This document shows positions 9,398 through 18,126 of a DNA stretch of 64,000 nt, piece after piece. The notes beneath the pieces are model-generated. The model was given only the letters and a program-made list of their open reading frames with translations, did no database searches and was not told the origin of the DNA. Location of the stretch: NCBI RefSeq assembly GCF_002979515.1, contig NZ_PCPA01000006.1, positions 153,641 to 217,640 on the forward strand, written 5' to 3'. Positions within the stretch are counted from its first letter, which is position 1. Each line of letters opens with the position of its first letter. The position numbers were made by a program, and so were the translations under genes. The stretch comes from Microbacterium sp. MYb54. GTDB lineage: Bacteria > Actinomycetota > Actinomycetes > Actinomycetales > Microbacteriaceae.

Positions 9398-9891
9398 GTG
9401 TCGATCCCGCTTTCCTCGGACGCCGGGAGATCGCGACCAGCGAGGCGATGGAGCAGCTCGGTCTTCGGATCGGCGAACAGCTGGAGCCCGGTGACCTCCT
9501 CATCCTCACCGGTCCTCTGGGAGCAGGTAAGACCACCTTCACCCGCGGACTCGCCGAGGGGCTCGGAGTGCGCGGCCCCGTGCAGAGCCCGACCTTCGTG
9601 ATCGCCCGCACGCATCCGTCGCTGGTCGGCCGGGCGCCGCTCGTGCATGTCGACGCGTATCGGCTCGGGTCGGCGGCAGAACTCGACGACCTCGATCTCG
9701 ACCTCGAGCGCTCGGTCGTCGTGATCGAGTGGGGCCGTGGCATGGCGGAGGAGCTGGCCGACTCCTGGTGGGACATCGAGCTCGAGCGCCCGATCGGCGC
9801 ATCGGACCTCGACCCCTCGGAACTCGACCCCTCGGAACTCGATGCCGATGCACCGCGGATCGTGACGATCGTGCGCGAGAGCATCTCATGA
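9394..9891 (+). CDS. tsaE: tRNA threonylcarbamoyladenosine biosynthesis ATPase TsaE
   Basis: ATPase component working with TsaB and TsaD to form t6A at position 37 of ANN-decoding tRNAs. The 165-residue protein has Walker A (TGPLGAGKTTF) and the SPTFV motif characteristic of TsaE, then HVDAYRL and VVVIEWGRG. The C-terminus contains a duplicated DPSEL unit from a 15-bp tandem repeat (9811-9840). The normal downstream partners tsaB-rimI-tsaD are not adjacent but start at 48376, with the flagellar locus between. The stop overlaps the response regulator start (ATGA). Confidence 0.94.
   Translation: MSVDPAFLGRREIATSEAMEQLGLRIGEQLEPGDLLILTGPLGAGKTTFTRGLAEGLGVRGPVQSPTFVIARTHPSLVGRAPLVHVDAYRLGSAAELDDLDLDLERSVVVIEWGRGMAEELADSWWDIELERPIGASDLDPSELDPSELDADAPRIVTIVRESIS
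9811..9840 (+). repeat. 15-bp perfect tandem duplication inside tsaE
   Basis: GACCCCTCGGAACTC occurs twice in a row, encoding DPSEL twice near the C-terminus of TsaE. Fifteen bases keep the frame, so copy number could vary between strains without breaking the gene. Confidence 0.9.
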
Positions 9892-10730
9892 CCCAAGGAG
9901 CGAACCCCGCGCTGGTCGCCGTGATCATCGAAGACGACTCCGACGTGCGGTCGCTGCTGGACGAGGTCTTCCTCGCGGCAGGCTTCGAGACGATCCTCAC
10001 CGGATCCGGGCTGGACGGGCTCGCGGCGATCGAAGAGCACCACCCGGTGATCACGACGCTCGACATCAACCTCCCCGGTATCGACGGGTTCGAGGTCGCG
10101 AAGCGCATCCGGCGGATCAGTGACACGTTCATCATCATGCTCTCCGCGCTGTCCGACGAGTCCGACGTCGTGCTCGGGCTCACCTCGGGAGCGGATGAGT
10201 ATCTCGTGAAGCCGTTCCGGCCGCGCGAGCTCCGTGCCCGCATCGAGGCTCTGCTCCGGCGCCACCGGCTTCCGGATCCTCGCTTTCCCGGCACCGGTCT
10301 CCCCGAGGCCCAGGTCGCGGGACCGCGAGTCGCGGATGCCCTCCGGTCGGTGGCACACGCCGACCAGGCGCTGGATGGAGCCACTGTCCTCACCTGGCGG
10401 GGCCGAGTGCATCGGGACCTCAGCCTCGACCTCGACACGCGGATGGTCCTGATCGGACAGCGGCGGATCGACCTCACACCGACCGAGTTCGATCTGCTCG
10501 CGATGCTGCTCGAGGCCGGACTCCGGGTGTGCAGCAAAGCGGATCTCGCCCGCGGGCTGCGTGGCGCCCCCGAGGGGTCGAACGACTACGTGAGCGAGCC
10601 GGACAAACGGGCGATAGAGACGCACATCGCGAACCTGCGACGAAAACTCGGCGACAGCACGACGCAGCCGCGGTATATCGAGACGGTGCGCGGCGTCGGC
10701 TATCGACTCACGTCGGCCGATGGTCCGTGA
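9888..10730 (+). CDS. OmpR-type response regulator
   Basis: A 280-residue two-component response regulator. The receiver domain (about residues 8-123) has the acidic pair at E15/D16/D17, the phosphoacceptor D59 in LDINLPGIDGF, Ser86 and Lys108 in VKPF. After a long linker (residues 124-165) comes a winged-helix DNA-binding domain (about 170-276) with RRIDLTPTEFDLLAML and VRGVGYRL at its end. The ATG overlaps the tsaE stop. The kinase partner probably starts at 10943, after an intervening hairpin. The signal and regulon are unknown; the neighbouring flagellar locus is one candidate. Confidence 0.93.
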   Translation: MTQGANPALVAVIIEDDSDVRSLLDEVFLAAGFETILTGSGLDGLAAIEEHHPVITTLDINLPGIDGFEVAKRIRRISDTFIIMLSALSDESDVVLGLTSGADEYLVKPFRPRELRARIEALLRRHRLPDPRFPGTGLPEAQVAGPRVADALRSVAHADQALDGATVLTWRGRVHRDLSLDLDTRMVLIGQRRIDLTPTEFDLLAMLLEAGLRVCSKADLARGLRGAPEGSNDYVSEPDKRAIETHIANLRRKLGDSTTQPRYIETVRGVGYRLTSADGP

Positions 10731-10742
10731 ACGCCGAGGGGC

Positions 10743-10770
10743 GGGACCGTGGTTCCCCAACCACGGTCCC
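10743..10770 (+). terminator. hairpin after the response regulator gene
   Basis: A perfect 12-bp stem (GGGACCGTGGTT at 10743-10754, AACCACGGTCCC at 10759-10770) with a CCCC loop lies 13 bases after the stop. It probably ends the acpS-alr-tsaE-regulator transcript before the kinase gene. Confidence 0.65.
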
Positions 10771-10897
10771 GGTTGCCTGCGAATCCCCACTCGCGTGGCC
10801 CCAGCGTCTGCGTTGTTCCCCAGTCGCAGTGTCGGCCCCCACTCAGAATGCTAGGGGTGCGAGGTCGCCTGAAGAGCGGGCTCGAACGATCTTTGAG

Positions 10898-10903
10898 TAA
10901 TCT
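10898..10903 (+). promoter_or_regulatory. candidate -10 box for the histidine kinase operon
   Basis: TAATCT lies 39 bases before the kinase start, with a GGAGAGG ribosome site between them. The hairpin at 10743-10770 separates it from the upstream operon. Confidence 0.4.
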
Positions 10904-10942
10904 TGCGGCAAAGCTGAGGTTCGACGGAGAGGGTGAGCGCTG

Positions 10943-12541
10943 ATGGTCCGCACCGTGTCTATCTGGCGCTGGCAACTCGTCTTCACCGGCAGCATCGTGG
11001 CGATCGTCGTCATGCTCACCGCGTTCAAACCGGAGACCTTCGCGAACCAGCTCGTCGTCGCCGGTGCCGGTCTCGTGATCGTCACCACCCTCGTGACCCT
11101 GGCCGTGCCCTGGCATCGGCTCCCGCGCACCGCGGCGACCGTCGTGCCGCTCCTGGATGCACTCGCGGTGGGGCTCACCACCAACGCCCCCGATCTCAGG
11201 CTCGGCTTCCTCTGGGTCTTCCCCGTCGTCTGGCTGGCCACGTACTTCACGATGCCCTGGGTTCTCGGCGGGATCGCCTTCATCAGCGCGACCCTCGTGC
11301 TGTTCGCCGACCAGAGCGGCACCCCGGCCGACATCCTGCTGCGGCTGCTCACCCTCGTGATCACCCTGGGCTTCCTCGGCGTGACGGTCCGCATCGGCTC
11401 GCAGCGCTCCCGTGCCGCGCGCCGACTCCTGCAACGCCGTTCCGAGCAGGTCAACCGCGCAGCCGAACGTGCCGAGGCGAACCAGCACCGAGTCATCCAG
11501 ATCGTCGATGCGCTGAGCATCGCGCTCGTCGTCGTCACGGCGGGCGGACGCATCCTCCAGATGAACGACGCCTATCGGGCGCTTTACGGACGCGATCGCT
11601 TCGGCGCCGCGCTGCCCTCGGCCGCGGTCGAGTACGACGCCAGGCGCGGCACGGCTCTGCCGCCGTCGCGCACCTCGCTGGCCAGGGCCGCCGGCGGAGA
11701 GCAGCTGCATGCCGAGAGGGTGTGGCTGTTCGACGGCACGGGACAGTGGCGTGCGCTGGAGGTGAGCACGCAGCCGATGGCGAGCGTGGGAGAGGGTGAG
11801 GACATCACTCTCGTCGTGATCGATGATGTGACGGCACTGCTCGAGGTCGACGAGGAGAGGCGCACCTTCAACGCCGTCGTCTCCCATGAGCTGCGCAACC
11901 CCCTCACCGCGATCATCGGCCACGTCGAACTGCTCCGTGAGCGCGACGACCTCCCAGGGCGCGTGCCGGCGCAACTCGACATCATCGCGCACGCGGGCGA
12001 GCGCATGCAGGACCTGGTCGCGAGCATCCTGCAGCAGACGAGTCGCGCCGCTCAGGAGCCGTTCGCCCCCGTGGATCTGCGCGAGGTCGTCGAAGCGGCC
12101 GCAGCCTCGTATGCGCCGGTCATCTCGGGCAACAGGCAACAGCTCGAGATCGCAGGCGCTACGAGTCTCGTGATCGCCGGTGACCCCTTCCGGCTGCGAC
12201 AGGTGCTCGACAACCTTCTCAGCAACGCCGCCAAGTACACCGCGGCCGGCGGGCGCATCGACGTCGGCCTCGACACCGCCAGCACCGGTCAGGCGCAGGT
12301 CACGATCGCCGACGACGGGTTCGGTATGACGCCGGAGGAGCTGTCACGCGTGTTCGAGCCGTACTTCCGCACGGAGAGCGCCGTGCGCGCCGGTATCAGC
12401 GGGACGGGGTTGGGCATGGGGATCGTGCGGGAGATCGTCGCCGCGCACGAGGGAAGCATCGACGTTGCCAGCGAGATCGGGGTCGGCACCCGCGTGACAC
12501 TCCGCTTTCCGCCGCGTTCCCTCGAGGAGGTGCAGGCGTGA
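10943..12541 (+). CDS. membrane sensor histidine kinase
   Basis: A 532-residue sensor kinase. Hydrophobic stretches between residues about 10 and 150 suggest five or six membrane segments. A PAS-like region follows at about 185-295 (ALSIALVVVTAGGRILQMN). The HisKA domain has phospho-acceptor His315 in VVSHELRNPL, and the ATPase domain has the N box (DNLLSNAAKY), G1 (DDGFGM) and G2 (GTGLGMGI). ATG follows a GGAGAGG ribosome site. It overlaps the next gene by four bases and is likely paired with the regulator just upstream. With no periplasmic loop of size, it probably senses a membrane or cytosolic cue. Confidence 0.93.
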   Translation: MVRTVSIWRWQLVFTGSIVAIVVMLTAFKPETFANQLVVAGAGLVIVTTLVTLAVPWHRLPRTAATVVPLLDALAVGLTTNAPDLRLGFLWVFPVVWLATYFTMPWVLGGIAFISATLVLFADQSGTPADILLRLLTLVITLGFLGVTVRIGSQRSRAARRLLQRRSEQVNRAAERAEANQHRVIQIVDALSIALVVVTAGGRILQMNDAYRALYGRDRFGAALPSAAVEYDARRGTALPPSRTSLARAAGGEQLHAERVWLFDGTGQWRALEVSTQPMASVGEGEDITLVVIDDVTALLEVDEERRTFNAVVSHELRNPLTAIIGHVELLRERDDLPGRVPAQLDIIAHAGERMQDLVASILQQTSRAAQEPFAPVDLREVVEAAAASYAPVISGNRQQLEIAGATSLVIAGDPFRLRQVLDNLLSNAAKYTAAGGRIDVGLDTASTGQAQVTIADDGFGMTPEELSRVFEPYFRTESAVRAGISGTGLGMGIVREIVAAHEGSIDVASEIGVGTRVTLRFPPRSLEEVQA

Positions 12542-13674
12542 GCCCTCTCGTTCCCGTCAACGTCGACATCACCACGAGCATGGTGGCCGTCGTCACCGTG
12601 CTCACGGCCATGGTGATCGGCCTCGCCACACTCGCGCGCCCGAGCAGGGCGACCGTGACCTGGGGAGCGGCCTTCGGCCTGGGGATGCTGGGGGCCTACC
12701 TCTGGCTCGCGGGCCAGCAGACCGAGGAGCCGGTGCTGCGAGGGGCGGCATCCGCGCTGCTGCTGTGCTTCGAACCACTGGTCTGGATCGGCCTGCGGAT
12801 GCATCTGGGGCGGCGGGCGCGCTGGTGGCCCGTCATCCTGTTCGTCCTGATCGCCCCCACGCTCCTGGTGGCCACGGCCGGCAGCGGTTGGTACCTGCCC
12901 TCGTTCCAGCTCGTCTTCCTCGGAAGCGCCGTCTTCGCGGGGCTGGTGGCCTACGAGCTGCTGCGCGACAGGACGGCGGTCAGAGACATCGAGCTTCCGC
13001 TGGCTCTCGCCTCATGCGGCTTCGTCGTGGTCGCTGTCGTGAGCGCGGCATCCGCTCTGGTATCCGGTGGGGCCGGCACCGAGGCTCAGCTGAGTGCGCT
13101 GCGCGGGATGAACGCCGTCGGCACCGTGGTGGTGAGCACCTGCGCGGCCTTCACCCTGGTGCTGATGGTGCGGTCGGAGCAGAAGAAGAAAGACGCCGAC
13201 GACATCGCGGACCGGGCACGTCGTCGGCTCCGCAAGGCCGAGGAGCAGAAGGACCTTCCATGGTCGATCCTCGACATCCGCCTCGACGACCCCGAGGACC
13301 TCAGAGAGGCGTCGACGGGTTCGGCGTTCGCCCTTATCGTCGATCGGTTCCATCACGACATCCAGGAGGCCCTCCCGGCGTCGGCAGACGCCGATCGGGT
13401 CGCTGACGGCCGCGCGATCGTCGTCATCCGCGGCGGCGACGAGTCGGTGCGCCACCACTTGCGCGAGATCCTGACGCGCATCTCGGTGATCGACAGAGAG
13501 ACAACGGTGACGGGGATCAGGTCGTCTGCGAGTATCGGCTGGGCTACCGCATCGGTCGTCGGCTACGACTACGACGCGCTCGTGGCCGCTGCGGGCAGGG
13601 CGGCGGCCAGGGCGCGGGCTGCCGGCGGCGACCAGTGGAAGCGGGCCACGGCAGCGGATCTGACGCGCGTCTGA
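12538..13674 (+). CDS. membrane protein with degenerate GGDEF-like domain
   Basis: A 378-residue protein, translationally coupled to the kinase. The first 210 residues are largely hydrophobic, with six to eight possible membrane segments. A basic, coiled-coil-like stretch (QKKKDADDIADRARRRLRKAEEQ) precedes a cytoplasmic domain. Its AIVVIRGGDESVR (residues about 293-305) and SASIGWATASVVGYDYDALVAA-like tail follow the order of GGDEF diguanylate cyclases. The signature reads RGGDES instead of GGDEF and the domain is short, so cyclase activity is unlikely. It may bind nucleotide or act as a signalling partner of the kinase. Confidence 0.6.
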   Translation: MSPLVPVNVDITTSMVAVVTVLTAMVIGLATLARPSRATVTWGAAFGLGMLGAYLWLAGQQTEEPVLRGAASALLLCFEPLVWIGLRMHLGRRARWWPVILFVLIAPTLLVATAGSGWYLPSFQLVFLGSAVFAGLVAYELLRDRTAVRDIELPLALASCGFVVVAVVSAASALVSGGAGTEAQLSALRGMNAVGTVVVSTCAAFTLVLMVRSEQKKKDADDIADRARRRLRKAEEQKDLPWSILDIRLDDPEDLREASTGSAFALIVDRFHHDIQEALPASADADRVADGRAIVVIRGGDESVRHHLREILTRISVIDRETTVTGIRSSASIGWATASVVGYDYDALVAAAGRAAARARAAGGDQWKRATAADLTRV

Positions 13675-13686
13675 GACGCGCTGGGG

Positions 13687-13938
13687 CTACGAGGTACGGG
13701 TCTCGCGACTGCGTGCGAGGGCAGCGGCGATCGCGTCTTCCGCACCGGCACCGGTCTCGGCCGCAGCCGACACGTTCTCGGCGACGACCGCCTCGATGAT
13801 CTCGGTCCGTTGGATACGCGTCTCGCGCGGCGCCTTCACACCGATCCGCACGCTGTCGCCCTTGATCTCGAGCAGCGTGATCTCGATGTCGCCGTCGATG
13901 CGTACGCTCTCACCGATCCGCCTCGTCAAAACCAGCAT
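13687..13938 (-). CDS. csrA: carbon storage regulator CsrA
   Basis: RNA-binding translational repressor. The 83-residue product has the full CsrA fold (MLVLTRRIGESVRIDGDIEITLLEI, then VRIGVKAP, with the binding Arg in the RETRIQRTEI strand) plus a 25-residue Ala-rich tail. It is the last gene of the flbD-to-flhA operon, four bases after flhA. In Bacillus, CsrA represses flagellin translation and is antagonised by FliW; fliW lies at the opposite end of this locus, and the flagellin leader here has two ACGGA motifs positioned like CsrA sites. Confidence 0.96.
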   Translation of the reverse strand: MLVLTRRIGESVRIDGDIEITLLEIKGDSVRIGVKAPRETRIQRTEIIEAVVAENVSAAAETGAGAEDAIAAALARSRETRTS

Positions 13939-13942
13939 TCGT

Positions 13943-16003
13943 TCAGCCTAGTGCTGCCGGGACGACGCCGACCGCCGGCGCGGGGATGTCTCGCACCACT
14001 CCGACGGTCTCGATCGTGAGGGCTGCGGACGTCGCCTCCGTGTACGAGAGCACCGGAAGCCCATCGGTCTGGGCCGAGACCAGGCGGCGCACGGCCGGCC
14101 GCAGCGACGGGGCGCAGACCAGAACCGGCTCCCCGCCTTCACGCACCGAGGAGACGGCCTGCTTCACGGATTCGACCACGGCCTCCATGCGCTGCGGATC
14201 GAAGACGATCTGGGTGCCGTCGTCGCCGGGACGCAGGCTCTCGAGCATCGCCTGTTCGAGGAGCGGGTTGATCATCACCACGCGCAACGTGCCGGCTTCT
14301 GCGAACCGGGCGGCGATCGCGGGTCCGAGTGCGCCGCGGGCCGCCTCGATCAGGCCCTCGGGGTCGGTGGAGGTCCTGGCCCGCAGCGCGAGCGCTTCGT
14401 AGATGCGGCTGAGGTCGTTGATCGGCACGCGCTCCGCGAGAAGGCCCTGCAGCACGCGCTGGATCTCGGCCAGCGACAGGAGCGCCGGGGTGAGTTCTTC
14501 GACCGCGGCGGGGGAGACCTGCTTGAGGGCATCGGTGAGCTGGCGCACGTCTTCACGGCTGAGCAGGCGTGCGGCGTGCGCGTGGATCACGCTGGAGAGG
14601 TGCGTGATGATCACGCTCGCGCGGTCGATCACGGTGGCGCCGGAGAACTCGGCGCTGTGACGCATCTCCATCGGGATCCATTTGCCTTCGAGCCCGAACA
14701 CCGGATCGAGCGTCGCGCTGCCGGGAAGTGAATCGAGCCCCTGCCCCAGAGCGAGCACCGAGCCGACCGGTGCAGTGCCTCTGCCGGTCTCGACTCCGGC
14801 GATGCGGATGACGTAGGTCGACTGCGAGAGCTCGATGCTGTCGCGGGTGCGCACGGGCGGGGTGATGAGACCGAGATCGAGTGCGATCCGGCGACGGAGG
14901 GCCTTCACTCGTGCCAGCAGGTCGTCTGGGCCGCCGGTGACGAGGTCGACGATGTCGGGGGAGAGCAGGATCTCAAGCGGGTGCACCCGCATCTTCTCGA
15001 TCAGCTCCTCCGGCTGATCGGTCGGTGCGACGGTCGGGCTCTGCGCCGCATCCGCCTCCTCGCGCTTCTGGTTCGCCTTGATGCGCTGTGCGATCAGCAG
15101 GAGCAGTGCGCCGATCGCGACGAACGGCAACATCGGCATGTGCGGGATGAGCGACATGATGATCGCCGCGCATCCTGCGATGATCAACGCGTTGCGGGAC
15201 TGGCCGAGCTGGGCCGATGCCGCGGTGCCCATCTCCGCCTCGGCCGTGGAGCGGGTGACGATCATGCCGGTGGAGACGGCCATCAGGAGCGCAGGGATCT
15301 GCGTGACGAGTCCGTCGCCGATCGTGAGGAGGCTGTACGTGCTCACGGATTCATCGATCGTCATGCCGTGCTGCACGATGCCGATCGCGATGCCGCCGAC
15401 GATATTGATGATGATGATGACGAGCCCGGCGATCGCGTCGCCCTTCACGAACTTGGAAGCACCGTCCATGGCGCCGTAGAAGTCGGCCTCAGCGGCCACC
15501 TCGGCTCGGCGCTCCCTCGCCTCGGTGTCGGTGATGAGTCCCGCGTTGAGGTCGGCGTCGATCGCCATCTGCTTACCGGGCATCGCGTCGAGAGTGAACC
15601 TGGCGCCGACCTCGGCGACTCTTTCGGCGCCCTTGGTCACGACGACGAACTGGATGACGACGAGGATGAGGAACACGACGGCACCGATGATGAGCGAGCC
15701 GCCGACGGCGATCGCCCCGAACGCCTCGATCACCTGACCCGCGTACGCCTCGCCGAGCACGAGACGGGTCGAAGCGACGTTGAGCCCCAGCCGGAACAGT
15801 GTCGCCACGAGCAGCAGCGAGGGGAACACCGAGAAGTCGAGCGGCTTCTTCACGAACATCGACGTCAGCAGGATCACGAGCGCGAACATGATGTTCAGGA
15901 TGATGAGGATGTCGAGCAGGAACGGCGGGATCGGGACGACGAGCAGCATGATGATGCCCACGACTCCGATCGGCACCATCAACTTGGTCAGCAGCGCTCT
16001 CAT
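13943..16003 (-). CDS. flhA: flagellar export protein FlhA
   Basis: Core integral membrane protein of the flagellar type III secretion gate. The 686-residue protein has eight predicted membrane helices in the first half, the FHIPEP-family cytoplasmic loop (RVAEVGARFTLDAMPGKQM) between them, and a large cytosolic C-terminal domain that docks chaperone-substrate complexes. The ATG at 16003 overlaps the flhB stop by four bases and begins directly with the first helix, so the longer upstream frame is rejected. Confidence 0.97.
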   Translation of the reverse strand: MRALLTKLMVPIGVVGIIMLLVVPIPPFLLDILIILNIMFALVILLTSMFVKKPLDFSVFPSLLLVATLFRLGLNVASTRLVLGEAYAGQVIEAFGAIAVGGSLIIGAVVFLILVVIQFVVVTKGAERVAEVGARFTLDAMPGKQMAIDADLNAGLITDTEARERRAEVAAEADFYGAMDGASKFVKGDAIAGLVIIIINIVGGIAIGIVQHGMTIDESVSTYSLLTIGDGLVTQIPALLMAVSTGMIVTRSTAEAEMGTAASAQLGQSRNALIIAGCAAIIMSLIPHMPMLPFVAIGALLLLIAQRIKANQKREEADAAQSPTVAPTDQPEELIEKMRVHPLEILLSPDIVDLVTGGPDDLLARVKALRRRIALDLGLITPPVRTRDSIELSQSTYVIRIAGVETGRGTAPVGSVLALGQGLDSLPGSATLDPVFGLEGKWIPMEMRHSAEFSGATVIDRASVIITHLSSVIHAHAARLLSREDVRQLTDALKQVSPAAVEELTPALLSLAEIQRVLQGLLAERVPINDLSRIYEALALRARTSTDPEGLIEAARGALGPAIAARFAEAGTLRVVMINPLLEQAMLESLRPGDDGTQIVFDPQRMEAVVESVKQAVSSVREGGEPVLVCAPSLRPAVRRLVSAQTDGLPVLSYTEATSAALTIETVGVVRDIPAPAVGVVPAALG

Positions 16004-17091
16004 GCGGTCCTCCGGTAGGGAAGGGAGTGGATGCCGCGGGCGGCTCCGCGTCGTCGCAGCGAGTCGACGAACACGAGCACGCGGGCCACGGCGTTGTACA
16101 GGTCTTCGGGGATCTCCTGGCCGAGCTGGCACGCGGCGTGCAGGGCTCGGGCGAGCGTGATCTCGCGCACCAGCGGCACCCCTGCGCGCACGGCCTCGTC
16201 ACGGATGCGCTCCGCGATCACGCCGCTGCCCTTCGCGACGACCTTGGGGGCTGCGCGGCCGGGCTCGTACCGCAGCGCGACCGCGATGTGGGTCGGGTTG
16301 ACCACGACGACATCGGAGCCGGCGACGGCGGCGATCATGCGGTTGCGGCTGACGGCGAGCTGACGCGAACGCCGCTGCTGGCGGATGAGCGGGTCACCCT
16401 CGGAGTTCTTGTTCTCGTCGCGGATCTCGCGCTTGGTCATGCGGGTGTGCTTGCGGTTGCGGCGCATCACGACGAACATGTCGATCGCCGCGAGAGCGAG
16501 CCCGACGCCGATCGCGGTCTGCAGCAACGCGATCGTGCCCTCGGACGCGGTGCCGAGAAGACGCGAGATCGAGTGCGCTCCACTGGCGGTGAGCACGGGC
16601 ATCAGGCTCGCGATCACGAACCACAGCGCGATGCCGATGGCGGCGGTCTTCAGCAGGGCCTTGGCGCCCTCCCAGAGCGCCTGCATGCCGAACACCCGGC
16701 GGATCCCGTTGACGAGGTTGAACTGCTCGAAGCGTCCGTTGAGCGGTTTCAGGTGCACGCCACCCTGGATGACGGCTCCGATCAGCGTGACGATGGCGAC
16801 GGCGGCCAGCATCACCGTGAGCGTCGGGAGCACCGAGGCGAGGCCCCGGCCGAGGGCTGCGAGTGCCGCCTCAGGCGTGGGGGCGTCGACCAGGGAGGTC
16901 AGCGTGAGCAGCTGTTCCGTGCCGGCTGATGCGCCGAGGGCGATGGCTGCGGGCATCGTGACGGCCGCTGCGCCGATCCCCAACCAGGCCGTGAGGTCCT
17001 GGCTGCGCGACAGACGCCCCTTCTTCCTGGCTTCGCCGAGGTGCTTGTCGGTCGCCTTCTCGCTGCGTTCTCCGCTGTCGGTGCCGCTCAC
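16000..17091 (-). CDS. flhB: flagellar export switch protein FlhB
   Basis: Membrane component of the export gate that switches specificity from rod/hook to filament. The 363-residue protein has an N-terminal basic region, four membrane segments, then the cytoplasmic domain with the autocleavage motif NPTH (in VVVNPTHIAVALRYE). Cleavage between Asn and Pro is the basis of switching in the family. The GTG start overlaps fliR by four bases; the longer open frame upstream is a shadow of fliR. Confidence 0.96.
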   Translation of the reverse strand: MSGTDSGERSEKATDKHLGEARKKGRLSRSQDLTAWLGIGAAAVTMPAAIALGASAGTEQLLTLTSLVDAPTPEAALAALGRGLASVLPTLTVMLAAVAIVTLIGAVIQGGVHLKPLNGRFEQFNLVNGIRRVFGMQALWEGAKALLKTAAIGIALWFVIASLMPVLTASGAHSISRLLGTASEGTIALLQTAIGVGLALAAIDMFVVMRRNRKHTRMTKREIRDENKNSEGDPLIRQQRRSRQLAVSRNRMIAAVAGSDVVVVNPTHIAVALRYEPGRAAPKVVAKGSGVIAERIRDEAVRAGVPLVREITLARALHAACQLGQEIPEDLYNAVARVLVFVDSLRRRGAARGIHSLPYRRTA

Positions 17092-17849
17092 TCGTGCACC
17101 CCCTGCATCATCCGCAGCGCCTGTGCGGCGAGGGCATCGACGATGCCGGGGAGCACGGCGTAGACGGTGCCGGCGAGCAGCAGCGTCAGCAGGATCTTCA
17201 CCGGGAAGCCCATGGCGAAGGCGTTCAGCGCCGGTGCCACACGCGTGATCAGTCCGAGGCCGACGTCGGCGAGGAACAGCACGAGCACGAGCGGGCCGGC
17301 GATCTGCACGGCGGCGAGCATCAGCTGGGTCACACCGTCGACCAGGAGCTCGGCGGGGCCTGCTATCTCGAACATGCCGTCGACGGGCACGGCCTCGAAG
17401 CTGCGGGCGAGACCCGCGAGGATCAGCTGGTAGCCCCCGGAGGCGAAGAGCAGGGTCAGCGCCGTCAGGTGGAAGAGCCTCGTGAACTGGGCGCCGTTCA
17501 CGAGCGAATGCGGGTCGAAGGCCTGCGCGAGCTGGAACCCGCCGAACACGTCGATCAGGCTGCCAGCGGCCTGGAGGGCGGCGAAGCACACCAGCACGAG
17601 GAAGCCCAGGAGGGAACCGGTGACCAGCTGCAGCACCAGGGCGCCGAGGAAGGGCCCGGTGTCGAGATTCTCGTAGCCGGGGGCGACGGCCGTGCCGACG
17701 GCGAGCGAGAGACCGATCGCGAGCATCGCCTTCACCCGCACCGGGATCGCCCCGTAGGAGAAGGGCGGGGCGATCATGATGAACGCCGTGATGCGCACGG
17801 CGGCGAGCATCGTGGCCTCCAGCCAGGCGAAGTCGATCGGGATGTACAC
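17088..17849 (-). CDS. fliR: flagellar biosynthesis protein FliR
   Basis: Integral membrane protein of the export gate that completes the FliP5-FliQ4-FliR1 helical channel. The 253-residue protein has about six hydrophobic segments and the family-typical FAMGFPVKILLTL in its second half. It lies between fliQ (four-base gap) and flhB (four-base overlap), the usual order. Confidence 0.95.
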   Translation of the reverse strand: MYIPIDFAWLEATMLAAVRITAFIMIAPPFSYGAIPVRVKAMLAIGLSLAVGTAVAPGYENLDTGPFLGALVLQLVTGSLLGFLVLVCFAALQAAGSLIDVFGGFQLAQAFDPHSLVNGAQFTRLFHLTALTLLFASGGYQLILAGLARSFEAVPVDGMFEIAGPAELLVDGVTQLMLAAVQIAGPLVLVLFLADVGLGLITRVAPALNAFAMGFPVKILLTLLLAGTVYAVLPGIVDALAAQALRMMQGVHE

Positions 17850-17853
17850 GCGG

Positions 17854-18126
17854 TCATCCGCTCAGCAGCGAGGGGATGCGGGCGAACATCTCGTTCGTGA
17901 AGGCGATCATCTCCGCGATCATCCAGTTCCCCGAGATGAGCAGCGCGATTCCGACCGCGACGATCTTGGGCACGAACGACAGCGTCACCTCCTGCACCTG
18001 GGTGATGGACTGCAGCAGCGAGATGGCGAACCCGACCACGAGCGCGGTGACGAGGACCGGTGCAGCGAGCTTCGCCGCGATGATCAGCCCCTGGGTGCCG
18101 ATGTCGATGACAGCCTCCGGGCTCAT
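17854..18126 (-). CDS. fliQ: flagellar biosynthesis protein FliQ
   Basis: Small two-helix component of the export gate. The 90-residue protein has two hydrophobic helices and the FliQ signature SLLQSITQVQEVTLSFVPK between them. The ATG at 18126 overlaps the fliP stop by four bases, which fixes the start inside a longer open frame. Confidence 0.95.
   Translation of the reverse strand: MSPEAVIDIGTQGLIIAAKLAAPVLVTALVVGFAISLLQSITQVQEVTLSFVPKIVAVGIALLISGNWMIAEMIAFTNEMFARIPSLLSG

Noticed and set aside
9342..10790. Minus-strand open frame of 482 codons opposite tsaE and the response regulator
   Set aside because: Both sense-strand genes are certain and the antisense product has no known domain.
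12538..13674. Active diguanylate cyclase
   Set aside because: The signature is RGGDES and the domain is truncated; only a degenerate GGDEF-like call is justified.
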